Shown here: piece by piece, positions 15,560 through 24,624 of the stretch
Position numbering within the stretch: position 1 is the first letter of the stretch
How the letters are laid out: the number at the start of each line of letters is the position of its first letter
Assembly: GCF_007860185.1 (NCBI RefSeq)
Contig: NZ_SJPY01000007.1
Span: forward strand, 434,001-498,000
Origin: Novipirellula aureliae
GTDB lineage: Bacteria > Planctomycetota > Planctomycetia > Pirellulales > Pirellulaceae
Length of the DNA stretch: 64,000 bases
Direction of reading: 5' to 3'
Notes under the pieces: model-generated
What the model saw: only the letters and a program-made list of their open reading frames with translations
Told to the model about the DNA's origin: nothing
Database searches by the model: none
Translations under genes and position numbers: made by a program

Positions 15560-18286
15560 TCACGAATCGAGCAGTTTCGCCAACGTCGTCGCTAACCCTC
15601 GAAGAGCGGTGTCGTCGGCTAGTGAGATCGTCAATTTCGGACGCCCCTGTTCGTCTCGTTCAACGCACTGCGACAATCTCTCGGTCAGCTTCACGACCGA
15701 CTCTTCGGCTGGAGGATTTGTATCGGGGCCACTCATCAATTCACCCGCCAGTGACAAGGCGGCGGTAATCAATTGTCCCGACGCCGCTGATACCTTTTCT
15801 CGCTGCTCCACCAAGCGTTGCGTTTCCGCTTCGACACGTCGTTGTTGACTTTGGTCAAGTTCCGCCGGAGGCAGTGGATCGAGGATGACCTCTAAGCGAC
15901 GTTTTAAATCCTCCATTCCACTAGTCATGGCGACCTCGGTCACGTCACTATTGTAGTCGATCGATGCATTCGCCAATTCTTGCTTCGATGCCAACGTATT
16001 CAATAGTTTTTCTTCGATCGAATCGCCACTTGTCACCATTTTGTAGACGTGTACCGGGTTCTCTTGCCCCATTCGATAAGCCCGTGCAATTCGTTGCTCC
16101 AACACCGCCGGGTTCCAAGGCAAGTCAACGTTGATGACCGTGTTGGCCGCTTGCAAGTTCAGACCGGTTGAACCAGCGTTGGTCATCAGGATCACGCGGC
16201 ATTCGGGATCGGTTTGGAACCGATCGACCAATGCACCACGTTTCTTCTGGGGGACTTGACCGTCAAGCCGCACAAAGTCGGCACCTAGGTTGCTGAGTTT
16301 ACGCTCGATCCGATCGAGCATTCGGCGCCATTCGCTAAACACGATGATTTTGCGGGAGGGATCGTCGATCAATCCATCGAGCAGTTCGCTCAAGCGTTCG
16401 AGTTTGCTGCTGTATTCAGGCTCTTCTTGATCGATCAAATAGGTACTATCGCAAGCCATCCGAGCCATTAGCAGTGATTTCTGCATCCGCAGCAAATCCA
16501 TTTCGGTCATGAATCGCTTGTGGACGATCTGAGCAACGATTGCCATGTGCGAATCATGAATTTCCATCTGTTCCGCCGTTGGACTACAGCGAATAATTTC
16601 ATCGGTACGCTGAGGCAATTGCTTCGCGACTTCGCTTCGCGTCCGCCGCAACAAAATCGGCGACAAACGTTCGCGAAGTTCATCGAGGCGCTGATAGCCA
16701 AGGGTCTTGCCGCGTTCGTCGACAACATGGTGCCGGTGAAAAAACTCATACGCTGGCCCAAGCCGTGTCTCATCAACAAACCGCGTGACGGTAAACAAAT
16801 CACCCAAGCGATTCTCGAGCGGCGTTCCTGAGAGAACCAAGCGGAAGGGACTGTCGAGCTGCCGAACAACGTTGCTGGTTTTGGACTCCCAGTTCTTGAT
16901 CCGTTGTCCTTCGTCGAGAATAATCAAATCCCAGGGCACCGCTTCAACGGCTGACAGATCACGAAGAATTTGTTCATAGTTGCAAATGGTAAAGAATTTG
17001 TCGCTGCGATATTGTTCGGCTCGATCCGCGCCACGACCGAGAACGATCTGCGAATCACGACCACTGAAACGAGAAATCTCGCTCCGCCATTGTGATTTCA
17101 GAGAAGCAGGACAGATCACCAAGACGCGTCTTATCTCGGCCAAACGATTCAAAAGCTCCGCGACCCCGATGCCTTGAATGGTCTTTCCAAGTCCCATATC
17201 GTCCGCCAAAATCGCCCGGCCTGCTCCAACGGCGAACGCAATCCCGTCGAGTTGGTAAGGCAACAGTTCGGCGTCCAGTAATTCCGTCCGCAGCGGATGG
17301 GTCGCAGGATCTTTGCGGATTTCTTGACACGCCTCGGCAACACGCTTTTGTACCAATTGCCGTTGGATGAAATCCTCGGCGTCGGGATAGATCGTCACAT
17401 CGAAACCCGCTTGATCGAGTGCAGCAATGCGAGTCATCACGTCCTCAGCATCGATCATCGGGACGACCGAGCCGTTGCCTACGATTTCTTCGATGCGAGG
17501 ATCGGATTTATGGGGCATGTTGAACAGCAAGCCACGCTCATTACCATAATCGATCCGAAGCGATAATTTTTTGCGTCGATATGGCTTGCCCAATTTCGAT
17601 GGATTGAAACGCTGCTTCACTTTGGCTTGCACGTGCAAAATGTGTTTGCACGTGCGCAATCGATTGCCACGAAAGTCGGGGCAGGAGCAATAGGATTCGC
17701 CCGTTTCAAACGACCGCAGGGCAACACGGTACGTCCGCCCCGATTGCACACTGGTCACGACATAATCGGTCCAGGGGCAACCGGTATTGGTCGAACGAAC
17801 CTTCATCTTTTCTTCTTCGGCTCGTTTCATTCGGTCCGACAAAGCTCGCTCGTTTAGTTCGTCGCGAGTCAAGTTCTCAAGCGGTACCGATTCATCAGGT
17901 GGCTGTGCTAATCCCAAGTCGGTTTTGGCGTTGAGCAAGTGATCGATCGCGGCTCCGAGATGAACGCAGGGAACCTCACAGCAATCGCAATTGGTTTGCA
18001 GCTGTTTGGACCGAGCGGATTGAAGTGTGATCGATGCAATCGCGATGCCACCGTCGACCTCAGGATCTTCGATTCGCACGCGATACAAATCGCCGCCAAG
18101 ATAAACGTGATCATCCGATTCAATCTCAAACAGCCGTCCGCCATCGCGAATCAGATTTGCGCCTTCGTCACCAAGCAATTGGCAAGCTTGGAAATAGGTC
18201 AGAGAACCAAGGCGGCGATGAAACACGTTTCCCTTTTTCTTGGCCATTCCTTTGGTGCTGGATCCGTTTGCCGTGTTCGTCGTCAT
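15560..18286 (-). CDS. SNF2-family DEAD/DEAH-box helicase with SWIM zinc finger
   Basis: This 908-residue DNA-dependent ATPase has an N-terminal SWIM finger at ~residues 199-222 (CSCPDF, then CKHILHVQ). The SNF2 core follows: Walker A DDMGLGKTIQ at ~362, motif II DEGQRIKN at ~457 (Gln in the last DExH position, common in bacterial members), motif III LSGTPLENR, and the helicase C domain with FSEWRRMLD, GSTGLNLQAAN and QRIARAYRMGQ near 760-800. Bacterial SWIM-SNF2 proteins are thought to remodel or recycle nucleoprotein complexes (RapA-like), but the role here is unknown. A GGGGGAAC ribosome-site-like run precedes ATG 18286. Confidence 0.9.
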   Translation of the reverse strand: MTTNTANGSSTKGMAKKKGNVFHRRLGSLTYFQACQLLGDEGANLIRDGGRLFEIESDDHVYLGGDLYRVRIEDPEVDGGIAIASITLQSARSKQLQTNCDCCEVPCVHLGAAIDHLLNAKTDLGLAQPPDESVPLENLTRDELNERALSDRMKRAEEEKMKVRSTNTGCPWTDYVVTSVQSGRTYRVALRSFETGESYCSCPDFRGNRLRTCKHILHVQAKVKQRFNPSKLGKPYRRKKLSLRIDYGNERGLLFNMPHKSDPRIEEIVGNGSVVPMIDAEDVMTRIAALDQAGFDVTIYPDAEDFIQRQLVQKRVAEACQEIRKDPATHPLRTELLDAELLPYQLDGIAFAVGAGRAILADDMGLGKTIQGIGVAELLNRLAEIRRVLVICPASLKSQWRSEISRFSGRDSQIVLGRGADRAEQYRSDKFFTICNYEQILRDLSAVEAVPWDLIILDEGQRIKNWESKTSNVVRQLDSPFRLVLSGTPLENRLGDLFTVTRFVDETRLGPAYEFFHRHHVVDERGKTLGYQRLDELRERLSPILLRRTRSEVAKQLPQRTDEIIRCSPTAEQMEIHDSHMAIVAQIVHKRFMTEMDLLRMQKSLLMARMACDSTYLIDQEEPEYSSKLERLSELLDGLIDDPSRKIIVFSEWRRMLDRIERKLSNLGADFVRLDGQVPQKKRGALVDRFQTDPECRVILMTNAGSTGLNLQAANTVINVDLPWNPAVLEQRIARAYRMGQENPVHVYKMVTSGDSIEEKLLNTLASKQELANASIDYNSDVTEVAMTSGMEDLKRRLEVILDPLPPAELDQSQQRRVEAETQRLVEQREKVSAASGQLITAALSLAGELMSGPDTNPPAEESVVKLTERLSQCVERDEQGRPKLTISLADDTALRGLATTLAKLLDS

Positions 18287-18410
18287 ACGTTAAGTTCCCC
18301 CGTCGCGTGCTTGCAAATTCAAATGCTAGGAAGCGAGACCAGAGCCAAAGCAGACTCTAGCGACATTACGAATAGAACCATTCAACCGATAGAAATCAAT
18401 ACCATCCCTA

Positions 18411-18975
18411 ACGACACCACGACACCACGACACCACGACACCACGACACAATTGGCTGGAGTGCACGGGCTAGAGTGCACGGACTGGAGTGCACGGGCTA
18501 GAGTGCACCTTGCGGATTGCAAGTGGTTTGGCATTCCATGTTAAAGCCAGTCAGGATCTCGGCTTCCCAGTTCTATCTTGGTAGACGAGGCATTCTATTT
18601 TGGCAAACGAGGCAGGCGAGGCAAACGAGGGCAACCGTTCTGCCTCAGGACCGTGCATGAGCGTTGGGGCATGAGCGTTGGGGCATGAGCGTTGGGGCTC
18701 GCCAAAAAACGAATGCAAAACGCACGGCAAAATCGCAACAAAGTCTGCCTGGGGTAAAGTCTGCCTGGGGTGTTGTTGCATCGCGTGACATGATGTGCCG
18801 TCCCATTGCCTTGCCGCACGCGTTTGCCTCGCCGCACGCGTTTGCCTTGCCGCACGCGTTTGCCTCGCCGCAGTCATTGGGCAATGCGGCGTTCCCGACG
18901 AAGTGCCATCTCCGCCTGTAGACGTGAGGCATTTGCAAGCAGCACGTCCTGGTAACAAGCAGCACGTCCTGGCAA
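18411..18975 (+). repeat. Patchwork of seven unrelated short tandem repeats
   Basis: In order: ACGACACC x5 (18411-18450); a 14-bp unit GAGTGCACGGGCTA x3.6 (18459-18509); a degenerate 9-bp GAGGCAAAC repeat (18604-18630); 15-bp GCATGAGCGTTGGGG x3 (18655-18699); 16-bp AAAGTCTGCCTGGGGT x2 (18740-18771); 18-bp GCCGCACGCGTTTGCCTC x3 (18813-18866); and a 20-bp unit x2 (18936-18975). No gene is supported in 18287-19478. Confidence 0.9.
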
Positions 18976-19478
18976 GGCGCGATGCCAATGTCGAATTGCT
19001 GACGAGTGAAGTTTTGACGCCCCTAAAGCGACCCTAGAGAACGGAGTATGAATTCGACGGCCAGAATGGAGGTTCTATCGAAATTGGATGGTTCTTGCAT
19101 TCCGCATCGGGTCATGATGAAAAAACCATTTTCACCTGCCCAAGAAGCTTTTCACCTGCCCGAGAAACGAAAAAATTCACCACCGTGCTGTTTTGCCGCA
19201 GGATGCAAGTCGCATTGGTGTTTTTGCCACGACCGAACGTTTGCCACCTGTTTTCCGTGTTGTTTTTTCACTTGGCGAATGATCTTGTGCGACATTCTGT
19301 CTTGCAATTTCAGCTTGACAATTGGCAAGAAAATGCACTCGCCCTTTTGACGCTTCGATCCACGACGGCCGCTCTTACCCATTCGATATTCGATACGCTA
19401 GGATGGAGGCCGCATTGCACAACTGCTTATGCACTTTATTTGAAACTGGCACTTGGCTTGAAACTGGAGAAACCGCTC

Positions 19479-22400
19479 ATGGAAAACGGGTTTGTCACCG
19501 TCGATGGAAACGAAGCGACCGCCCGTGTTGCCTTTCTAACGAATGAGGTTATCGCGATCTATCCAATCACTCCCTCGTCGACGATGGGTGAATTGGCCGA
19601 CGCTTGGGCAGCCAACGAACAAGAAAATGTGTTCGGCAGCGTTCCGCAAGTCATTGAAATGCAGAGCGAGGGTGGCGCCGCTGGGGCACTACACGGGTCA
19701 CTTCAAGGAGGAGCCTTATCGACAACCTTCACGGCCTCGCAAGGCTTGTTGTTGATGATCCCCAACATGTTCAAGATCGCTGGTGAATTGACCTCGGCGG
19801 TCATCCATGTCGCTGCGCGCAGTTTGGCCACTCATGCACTTTCCATCTTTGGCGATCATAGCGATGTGATGTCTGTCCGCAGTACAGGCTTCGCGTTATT
19901 GTCATCGGCGTCGGTCCAAGAAGCTCACGATTTTGCCATGATTTCGCAAGCGGCAACCCTACGGTCTCGTGTTCCGTTTTTACATTTCTTTGACGGATTT
20001 CGAACATCGCATGAAGTCAACAAAATCGAGCCACTTTCCAAAGAGGACGTATTGAGCCTGATCGACATGCCGTCGGTATGGCAGCATCGCGAGCGGAGTC
20101 TCGATCCGGATCGGCCTGTCCTCCGCGGTACGGCACAAAACCCAGACGTCTTTTTCCAAGCGCGTGAAGCAGCTAACCCGTTCTACGCATCGACGCCGGA
20201 TATCGTGCAAGTCGAGATGGATCGGTTTGCTCAAAAGACGGGGCGTCACTACAAACTGTTTGAATATGTGGGTGCCGCCGATGCCGATCGCGTGATGGTC
20301 TTGATGGGCTCGGGGATCGGTGCTGCGGAAGAAGCGGTGGAAGCGATGAACCGTTCGGGTGAGAAGGTTGGGCTATTGAAAGTCCGTTTGTTCCGTCCCT
20401 TTGACGTGAGTCGCTGCTTAGCAGAAATTCCCGATTCGGCCCACCGCATTGTCGTTCTCGATCGAACCAAGGAACCAGGAGCGATTGGAGAACCGCTCTA
20501 TCAGGATCTCGTGACGGCTATCGCGGAATCATACAATCCGCTGAGCGAGCGAACGCCACTGGTCATCGGTGGTCGATATGGACTCGGATCGAAGGAGTTC
20601 ACGCCAGCGATGGTGATGGCTGTTTTTGATGAATTGGCGAGCGACAATCCCAAACGGCACTTTACGATCGGCATTCATGACGACGTATCGCTAACCAGTT
20701 TGCCGTGGGACGAAGACAGGTTCAGTGAACCCGAAGATGTCACCCGCGCGGTGTTTTATGGACTCGGCAGCGACGGAACGGTAGGTGCCAACAAGAACTC
20801 GGTTAAGATCGTGGGCGAGAACACGCCGCTCTACGCTCAAGGCTACTTCGTCTACGATTCTCGCAAAGCCGGTTCGACAACGATTTCGCACTTGCGATTT
20901 AGCTCCCGTCCGATCCAGTCCACCTATTTGATCCGTCAAGCTAGTTTCGTTGCCTGCCATCAATTCGAATTGCTGCGGCGGATGGACGTGCTAGAGACCG
21001 CCGAAACCGGCGGCACGTTCTTGCTCAACAGTCCGTTTTCAAGCGATGAGGTCTGGGAGCAACTGCCGCTGGAAATGCAGAAGCAAATCATTGACAAGCA
21101 ACTGAAGTTCTACGTCATCGACGCTGCAAAAATCGCTCGCGACGTGCAATTGGCTGGACGCATCAACATCGTCATGCAGACATGTTTTTTCGCCTTGGCA
21201 AAAGTGCTTCCGATCGACGAAGCGATCGTGCAAATCAAGAAAGCGGTTGAAAAAACTTACAGCAAACGAGGACCTGCCGTCGTCGAAAAGAATCTCAAAG
21301 CGGTCGACGTGACGCTGGATTCGCTTGGCCAGGTGACCGTTCCCGTAGCAACGAACAGTGAACTGCATCGCTTGCCTCCCGTGCCCGACTTTGCACCCGA
21401 TTTCGTCAAACGGGTGACCGGGATGATCATTGCGGGCCAGGGCGACTTGCTGCCGGTGAGTGCTTTTCCCGTTGACGGCACCTTTCCGACGGGAACGGCA
21501 AAGTATGAGAAACGAAACATCGCAGAACTCATCCCTGTCTGGGATCCTGATATCTGTATCGAATGCGGGCTGTGTGCATTGGTGTGTCCCCACGCAGCCA
21601 TTCGAACCAAGCAGTTCGACGTGATGCAATTGTCAGGCGCACCCGAGAATTTCAAAGTGCGTTTTGAAAAGAGCAAAGGAGATCCCAAAACGGCGATGAC
21701 CGTTCAGGTCACCCCCGAGGACTGCACCGGTTGCGGCGTCTGTGTCGACGTTTGTCCCGCCAAGAGTAAAGAGTCCGTGAAGCACAAGTCGATCGACATG
21801 CTTCCCAAGAGCGAACATCTTGAAGCGGAAAAAGAGCGATTCGAGTTCTTTGCCAATATCCCAGAGAGGGATCGTACCGAACTGAAGTCGGCGACCGTCA
21901 AAGGGTCTCAGTACATGTTGCCGCTGTTTGAATTTTCAGGCGCATGCGCGGGGTGCGGCGAGACCCCCTATTTGAAACTGCTCTCACAGTTGTTCGGCGA
22001 CCGGATGGTTGTCGCGAACGCGACCGGATGTTCATCCATTTATGGTGGCAACCTACCGTCGACACCTTGGACCACCAACGCCGACGGACGCGGTCCGGCT
22101 TGGTGCAATTCGCTGTTCGAAGACAATGCCGAATTTGGCCTTGGCATCCGTTTGGCACTCGATGGAAAACGCAACCGTGCTGAGCATTTACTCAACCGGC
22201 TCTCTTTAGAGATTGGCAGCGAATTGGCAGGCGACGTTTTCAAAGCGACGCAGAATAACGAACGCGAGATTCAAAATCAGCGGCAGCGGATCGCGCGATT
22301 AAAGGAATTGCTGAAGGGTAATGACTCGGCAGATGCAAATGAATTGTCGATGATCGCCGATTCGTTGGTCGACCGCAGTATGTGGATCATCGGCGGCGAT

Positions 22401-23042
22401 GGATGGGCGTATGATATTGATTTCGGTGGTGTCGACCACGTTTTGTCGACAGGTCGAAACGTCAACCTATTGGTTCTCGACACAGGCGTTTATTCCAACA
22501 CAGGGGGCCAAGCATCAAAAGCGACGCCGCGTGCAGCGACAGCCAAGTTTGCTGCGTTTGGACGCGAAGCCCACCGAAAAGACATGGGCCAAATGGCAAT
22601 CGCCTACGGCAGTGTCTATGTGGCACAAATTGCAATGGGCGCCAATCCTGCTCAAGCGATCAAGGCGTTTCACGAAGCAGAATCATTCCCCGGTCCGTCA
22701 CTGATTTTAGCTTACAGCCACTGTATCGCTCACGGCATTGACATGACCACAGGGATGGGACATCAGAAGGACTTGGTGAAGAGCGGTTTTTGGCCACTGT
22801 ATCGATACGACCCACGAAACGCACGAACCGGCGAACATCCTTTCCGACTCGACAGCAAAAAGCCGACGATACCGTTTAAGGAAGTAGCGATGAAGGAGGC
22901 ACGTTTTGCGATGTTGGCCAGGTCCAAGCCAGAGCGGGCGAAGGACTTGATGCAGCTTGCCCAACGCGACATCGACGAGACGTGGAAGTACTATTCCCAA
23001 CTCGCGGGTGTCGAGAGAGAATACACTGATCTAACACCGTAA
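19479..23042 (+). CDS. nifJ: Pyruvate:ferredoxin (flavodoxin) oxidoreductase
   Basis: This 1187-residue single-chain PFOR catalyses pyruvate + CoA to acetyl-CoA + CO2 with electrons to ferredoxin or flavodoxin. Domain order is as in the family: a TPP pyrimidine domain at the N-terminus (IYPITPSSTMGE), a CoA/transketolase-like middle domain, a 2x[4Fe-4S] domain with CIECGLCALVC at ~693 and CTGCGVCVDVC at ~749, the proximal-cluster CAGC at ~822, and the TPP-binding GDGWAYDIDFGG at ~973 followed by GVYSNTGGQ. I start at ATG 19479 (MENGFVTVDGNEA) with GGAG ~10 bases upstream; an open frame continues 128 codons upstream without similarity. A dihydroorotate dehydrogenase-like gene follows after 15 bp. 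Confidence 0.95.
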   Translation: MENGFVTVDGNEATARVAFLTNEVIAIYPITPSSTMGELADAWAANEQENVFGSVPQVIEMQSEGGAAGALHGSLQGGALSTTFTASQGLLLMIPNMFKIAGELTSAVIHVAARSLATHALSIFGDHSDVMSVRSTGFALLSSASVQEAHDFAMISQAATLRSRVPFLHFFDGFRTSHEVNKIEPLSKEDVLSLIDMPSVWQHRERSLDPDRPVLRGTAQNPDVFFQAREAANPFYASTPDIVQVEMDRFAQKTGRHYKLFEYVGAADADRVMVLMGSGIGAAEEAVEAMNRSGEKVGLLKVRLFRPFDVSRCLAEIPDSAHRIVVLDRTKEPGAIGEPLYQDLVTAIAESYNPLSERTPLVIGGRYGLGSKEFTPAMVMAVFDELASDNPKRHFTIGIHDDVSLTSLPWDEDRFSEPEDVTRAVFYGLGSDGTVGANKNSVKIVGENTPLYAQGYFVYDSRKAGSTTISHLRFSSRPIQSTYLIRQASFVACHQFELLRRMDVLETAETGGTFLLNSPFSSDEVWEQLPLEMQKQIIDKQLKFYVIDAAKIARDVQLAGRINIVMQTCFFALAKVLPIDEAIVQIKKAVEKTYSKRGPAVVEKNLKAVDVTLDSLGQVTVPVATNSELHRLPPVPDFAPDFVKRVTGMIIAGQGDLLPVSAFPVDGTFPTGTAKYEKRNIAELIPVWDPDICIECGLCALVCPHAAIRTKQFDVMQLSGAPENFKVRFEKSKGDPKTAMTVQVTPEDCTGCGVCVDVCPAKSKESVKHKSIDMLPKSEHLEAEKERFEFFANIPERDRTELKSATVKGSQYMLPLFEFSGACAGCGETPYLKLLSQLFGDRMVVANATGCSSIYGGNLPSTPWTTNADGRGPAWCNSLFEDNAEFGLGIRLALDGKRNRAEHLLNRLSLEIGSELAGDVFKATQNNEREIQNQRQRIARLKELLKGNDSADANELSMIADSLVDRSMWIIGGDGWAYDIDFGGVDHVLSTGRNVNLLVLDTGVYSNTGGQASKATPRAATAKFAAFGREAHRKDMGQMAIAYGSVYVAQIAMGANPAQAIKAFHEAESFPGPSLILAYSHCIAHGIDMTTGMGHQKDLVKSGFWPLYRYDPRNARTGEHPFRLDSKKPTIPFKEVAMKEARFAMLARSKPERAKDLMQLAQRDIDETWKYYSQLAGVEREYTDLTP

Positions 23043-23057
23043 CTCAAAAGGAATTCA

Positions 23058-24062
23058 ATGGGTATCGATCTATCGACCACCTATCTAGGTTTAAAACTTG
23101 ACAGTCCGCTCATTGCATCGGCCAGTCCGTTGACGGGGGACATCGAATCACTTCAAAAGTTGGAGCAAGCTGGCGCGTCGGCAGCAGTACTGCCGTCGTT
23201 GTTCGAAGAACAGATTGAACATGAGCGAGCCGAGATGGAACGTCTCGAGGAATTCCAAGCTGACTCCATCGCCGAATCGTTGAGTTTTTTCCCGCAGATC
23301 GACCATTACAATATCTCGATTGACCGGTACCTCAAACTGATTGCCGAAGCCAATTTGAATCTTAAAATGCCGGTGATCGCCAGTCTGAACGGAGCGACGC
23401 CCGGTGGCTGGGTTCGCTATGCCAAGTCGATGGAACAAGCTGGTGCGGCAGCGCTCGAGTTAAACATCTATTTCATTCCCATGGAAAGCGATGCCAACGC
23501 CGACGAGGTCGAAAACCAATACTGTGACTTAATCGACGCAGTCAGCGAATCGGTGCATATTCCAGTGGGAGTCAAAGTCGGCCCCTATTTTACGTCGCTT
23601 CCAAATGTCGTTCACCGGTTCGTCCAAGCGGGAGCGGATGGATTGGTTCTGTTCAATCGATACTTAGCGCCCGATATCGACTTGGAGTCATTGACATTTG
23701 AGCCAGCGTTGCAACTCAGTTCACCAGAGGAATTACGTGTAGCGCTGCGTTGGATTGCGATCCTCCGCGATCAAGTGGACGCTTCCTTTTGCGCAACCGG
23801 TGGTGTTCATCGTGTCGCCGATGTCGTCAAGTCGCTGTTAGTCGGTTCGGATGCTGTCATGGTTGCGTCGTCATTGCTTCAATGTGGACGTAGCCATTTG
23901 ACCGAGCTAAGAACGGGCTTGGAGTCTTGGCTGAAAGAGCACGAATACGAGTCGGTCGAGCAAATCAAAGGGAGTATGAGCATGAAGAACTGTTCGAACC
24001 CCGAGGGATTGAATCGAGCGAACTACATGAAGGCGCTGACGTCTTACACGCGTTCACTTTAG
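23058..24062 (+). CDS. Dihydroorotate dehydrogenase-like FMN protein
   Basis: This 334-residue TIM-barrel flavoprotein of the PyrD class 1-like group shows LGLKLDSPLIASASPLTGD at the N-terminus, strands with PVIASLNG, LELNIYFIP and VGVKVGPYF, and a phosphate-binding end ATGGVHRVADVVKSLLVGSDAVMVAS. It starts 15 bp after nifJ, with AAAGGA before the ATG, so it is cotranscribed with it. In several phyla this type of gene sits beside nifJ rather than with pyrimidine genes, so a role linked to ferredoxin-level electron transfer is possible; orotate formation is the default reading. The true substrate cannot be told from sequence. Confidence 0.8.
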   Translation: MGIDLSTTYLGLKLDSPLIASASPLTGDIESLQKLEQAGASAAVLPSLFEEQIEHERAEMERLEEFQADSIAESLSFFPQIDHYNISIDRYLKLIAEANLNLKMPVIASLNGATPGGWVRYAKSMEQAGAAALELNIYFIPMESDANADEVENQYCDLIDAVSESVHIPVGVKVGPYFTSLPNVVHRFVQAGADGLVLFNRYLAPDIDLESLTFEPALQLSSPEELRVALRWIAILRDQVDASFCATGGVHRVADVVKSLLVGSDAVMVASSLLQCGRSHLTELRTGLESWLKEHEYESVEQIKGSMSMKNCSNPEGLNRANYMKALTSYTRSL

Positions 24063-24252
24063 TCGCCATTCGCTACGCGAAAGTTGAATTTTTTCGTAGT
24101 CGCAAAGCGACGGTAGGGAATAGCCTCGACGCAAGTCCGAGGAAATGGATCGAAACCGCGACTAACGTCCCGAAAGGGACGACAGGCTCCTCCATCCGCT
24201 ATCGCCTCAATTGTCGCTCTGCTCTCCGAGCGGAACGACATTGTTTTTCGAT
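24063..24252. other. Cluster of short hairpins between convergent genes
   Basis: Three small inverted repeats lie in this 190-bp gap between convergent genes: TCGCTACGCGA (24069-24080), a GTAG-headed TCGCAAAGCGA (24096-24111) and GTCCCGAAAGGGAC (24167-24180). None has a U-run, so they are not clear intrinsic terminators; the second resembles a REP. Confidence 0.4.
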
Positions 24253-24564
24253 CTAGGACTGTTTCTTCAAAACATCTTCGACCCAACTTCGAGCACGCAT
24301 CATGGTTGGAAAGCCAATCGTTGGTCCGGAAAGCAGGGCAACGTGACGCAGATCATCAGCCGAACAGCCTGCTGCGAGTGCTTTTCGGCAATGCGAATGG
24401 GAGCCACCTTCTAGGCCAGCGGCGATGGAGATGCTTAGCTTGACGAGTGCAACTTCGCGATCCGATAATGGCCCGGCTTCCGCTGCCGCTTGGCCATACG
24501 CTTCGTACGCCTGCATCAAAGCAGGATGATCCGAGTGCATTTGTTTATAGGGACGAGGAATCAT
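24253..24564 (-). CDS. Carboxymuconolactone decarboxylase-family protein
   Basis: This 103-residue all-helical protein of the CMD/AhpD superfamily has the typical core EGGSHSHCRKALAAGCS followed by DLRHVALLSGPTIGFPTMMRARSWVED. The redox CxxC of true AhpD is absent; a single Cys follows HSH, so it is a CMD-like protein rather than a peroxidase partner. I start at ATG 24564, with AAGGA 8 bases upstream; an upstream frame of 19 codons runs through a duplicated 14-bp sequence (GTGCGAAACATTCA at ~24588-24615). It converges on the nifJ operon and is followed by the glycosyltransferase gene only in the upstream direction (60 bp). Substrate unknown. Confidence 0.8.
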   Translation of the reverse strand: MIPRPYKQMHSDHPALMQAYEAYGQAAAEAGPLSDREVALVKLSISIAAGLEGGSHSHCRKALAAGCSADDLRHVALLSGPTIGFPTMMRARSWVEDVLKKQS

Positions 24565-24624
24565 GATCGTTTTCCTTGGCGATTTCAGTGCGAAACATTC
24601 AGTGCGAAACATTCGGGGCACAGC

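Noticed and set aside
18551-18988. Overlapping minus-strand frames with KANACGEANAC-type repeats
   Set aside because: They come from the intergenic tandem repeats and have no credible start or family.
19095-19478. 128-codon N-terminal extension of nifJ
   Set aside because: No similarity to PFOR, low-complexity composition, and a good ribosome site lies before ATG 19479.
24096-24180. Rho-independent terminator between the DHOD-like and CMD-like genes
   Set aside because: Hairpins are present but no U-run follows on either strand; recorded only as hairpins.
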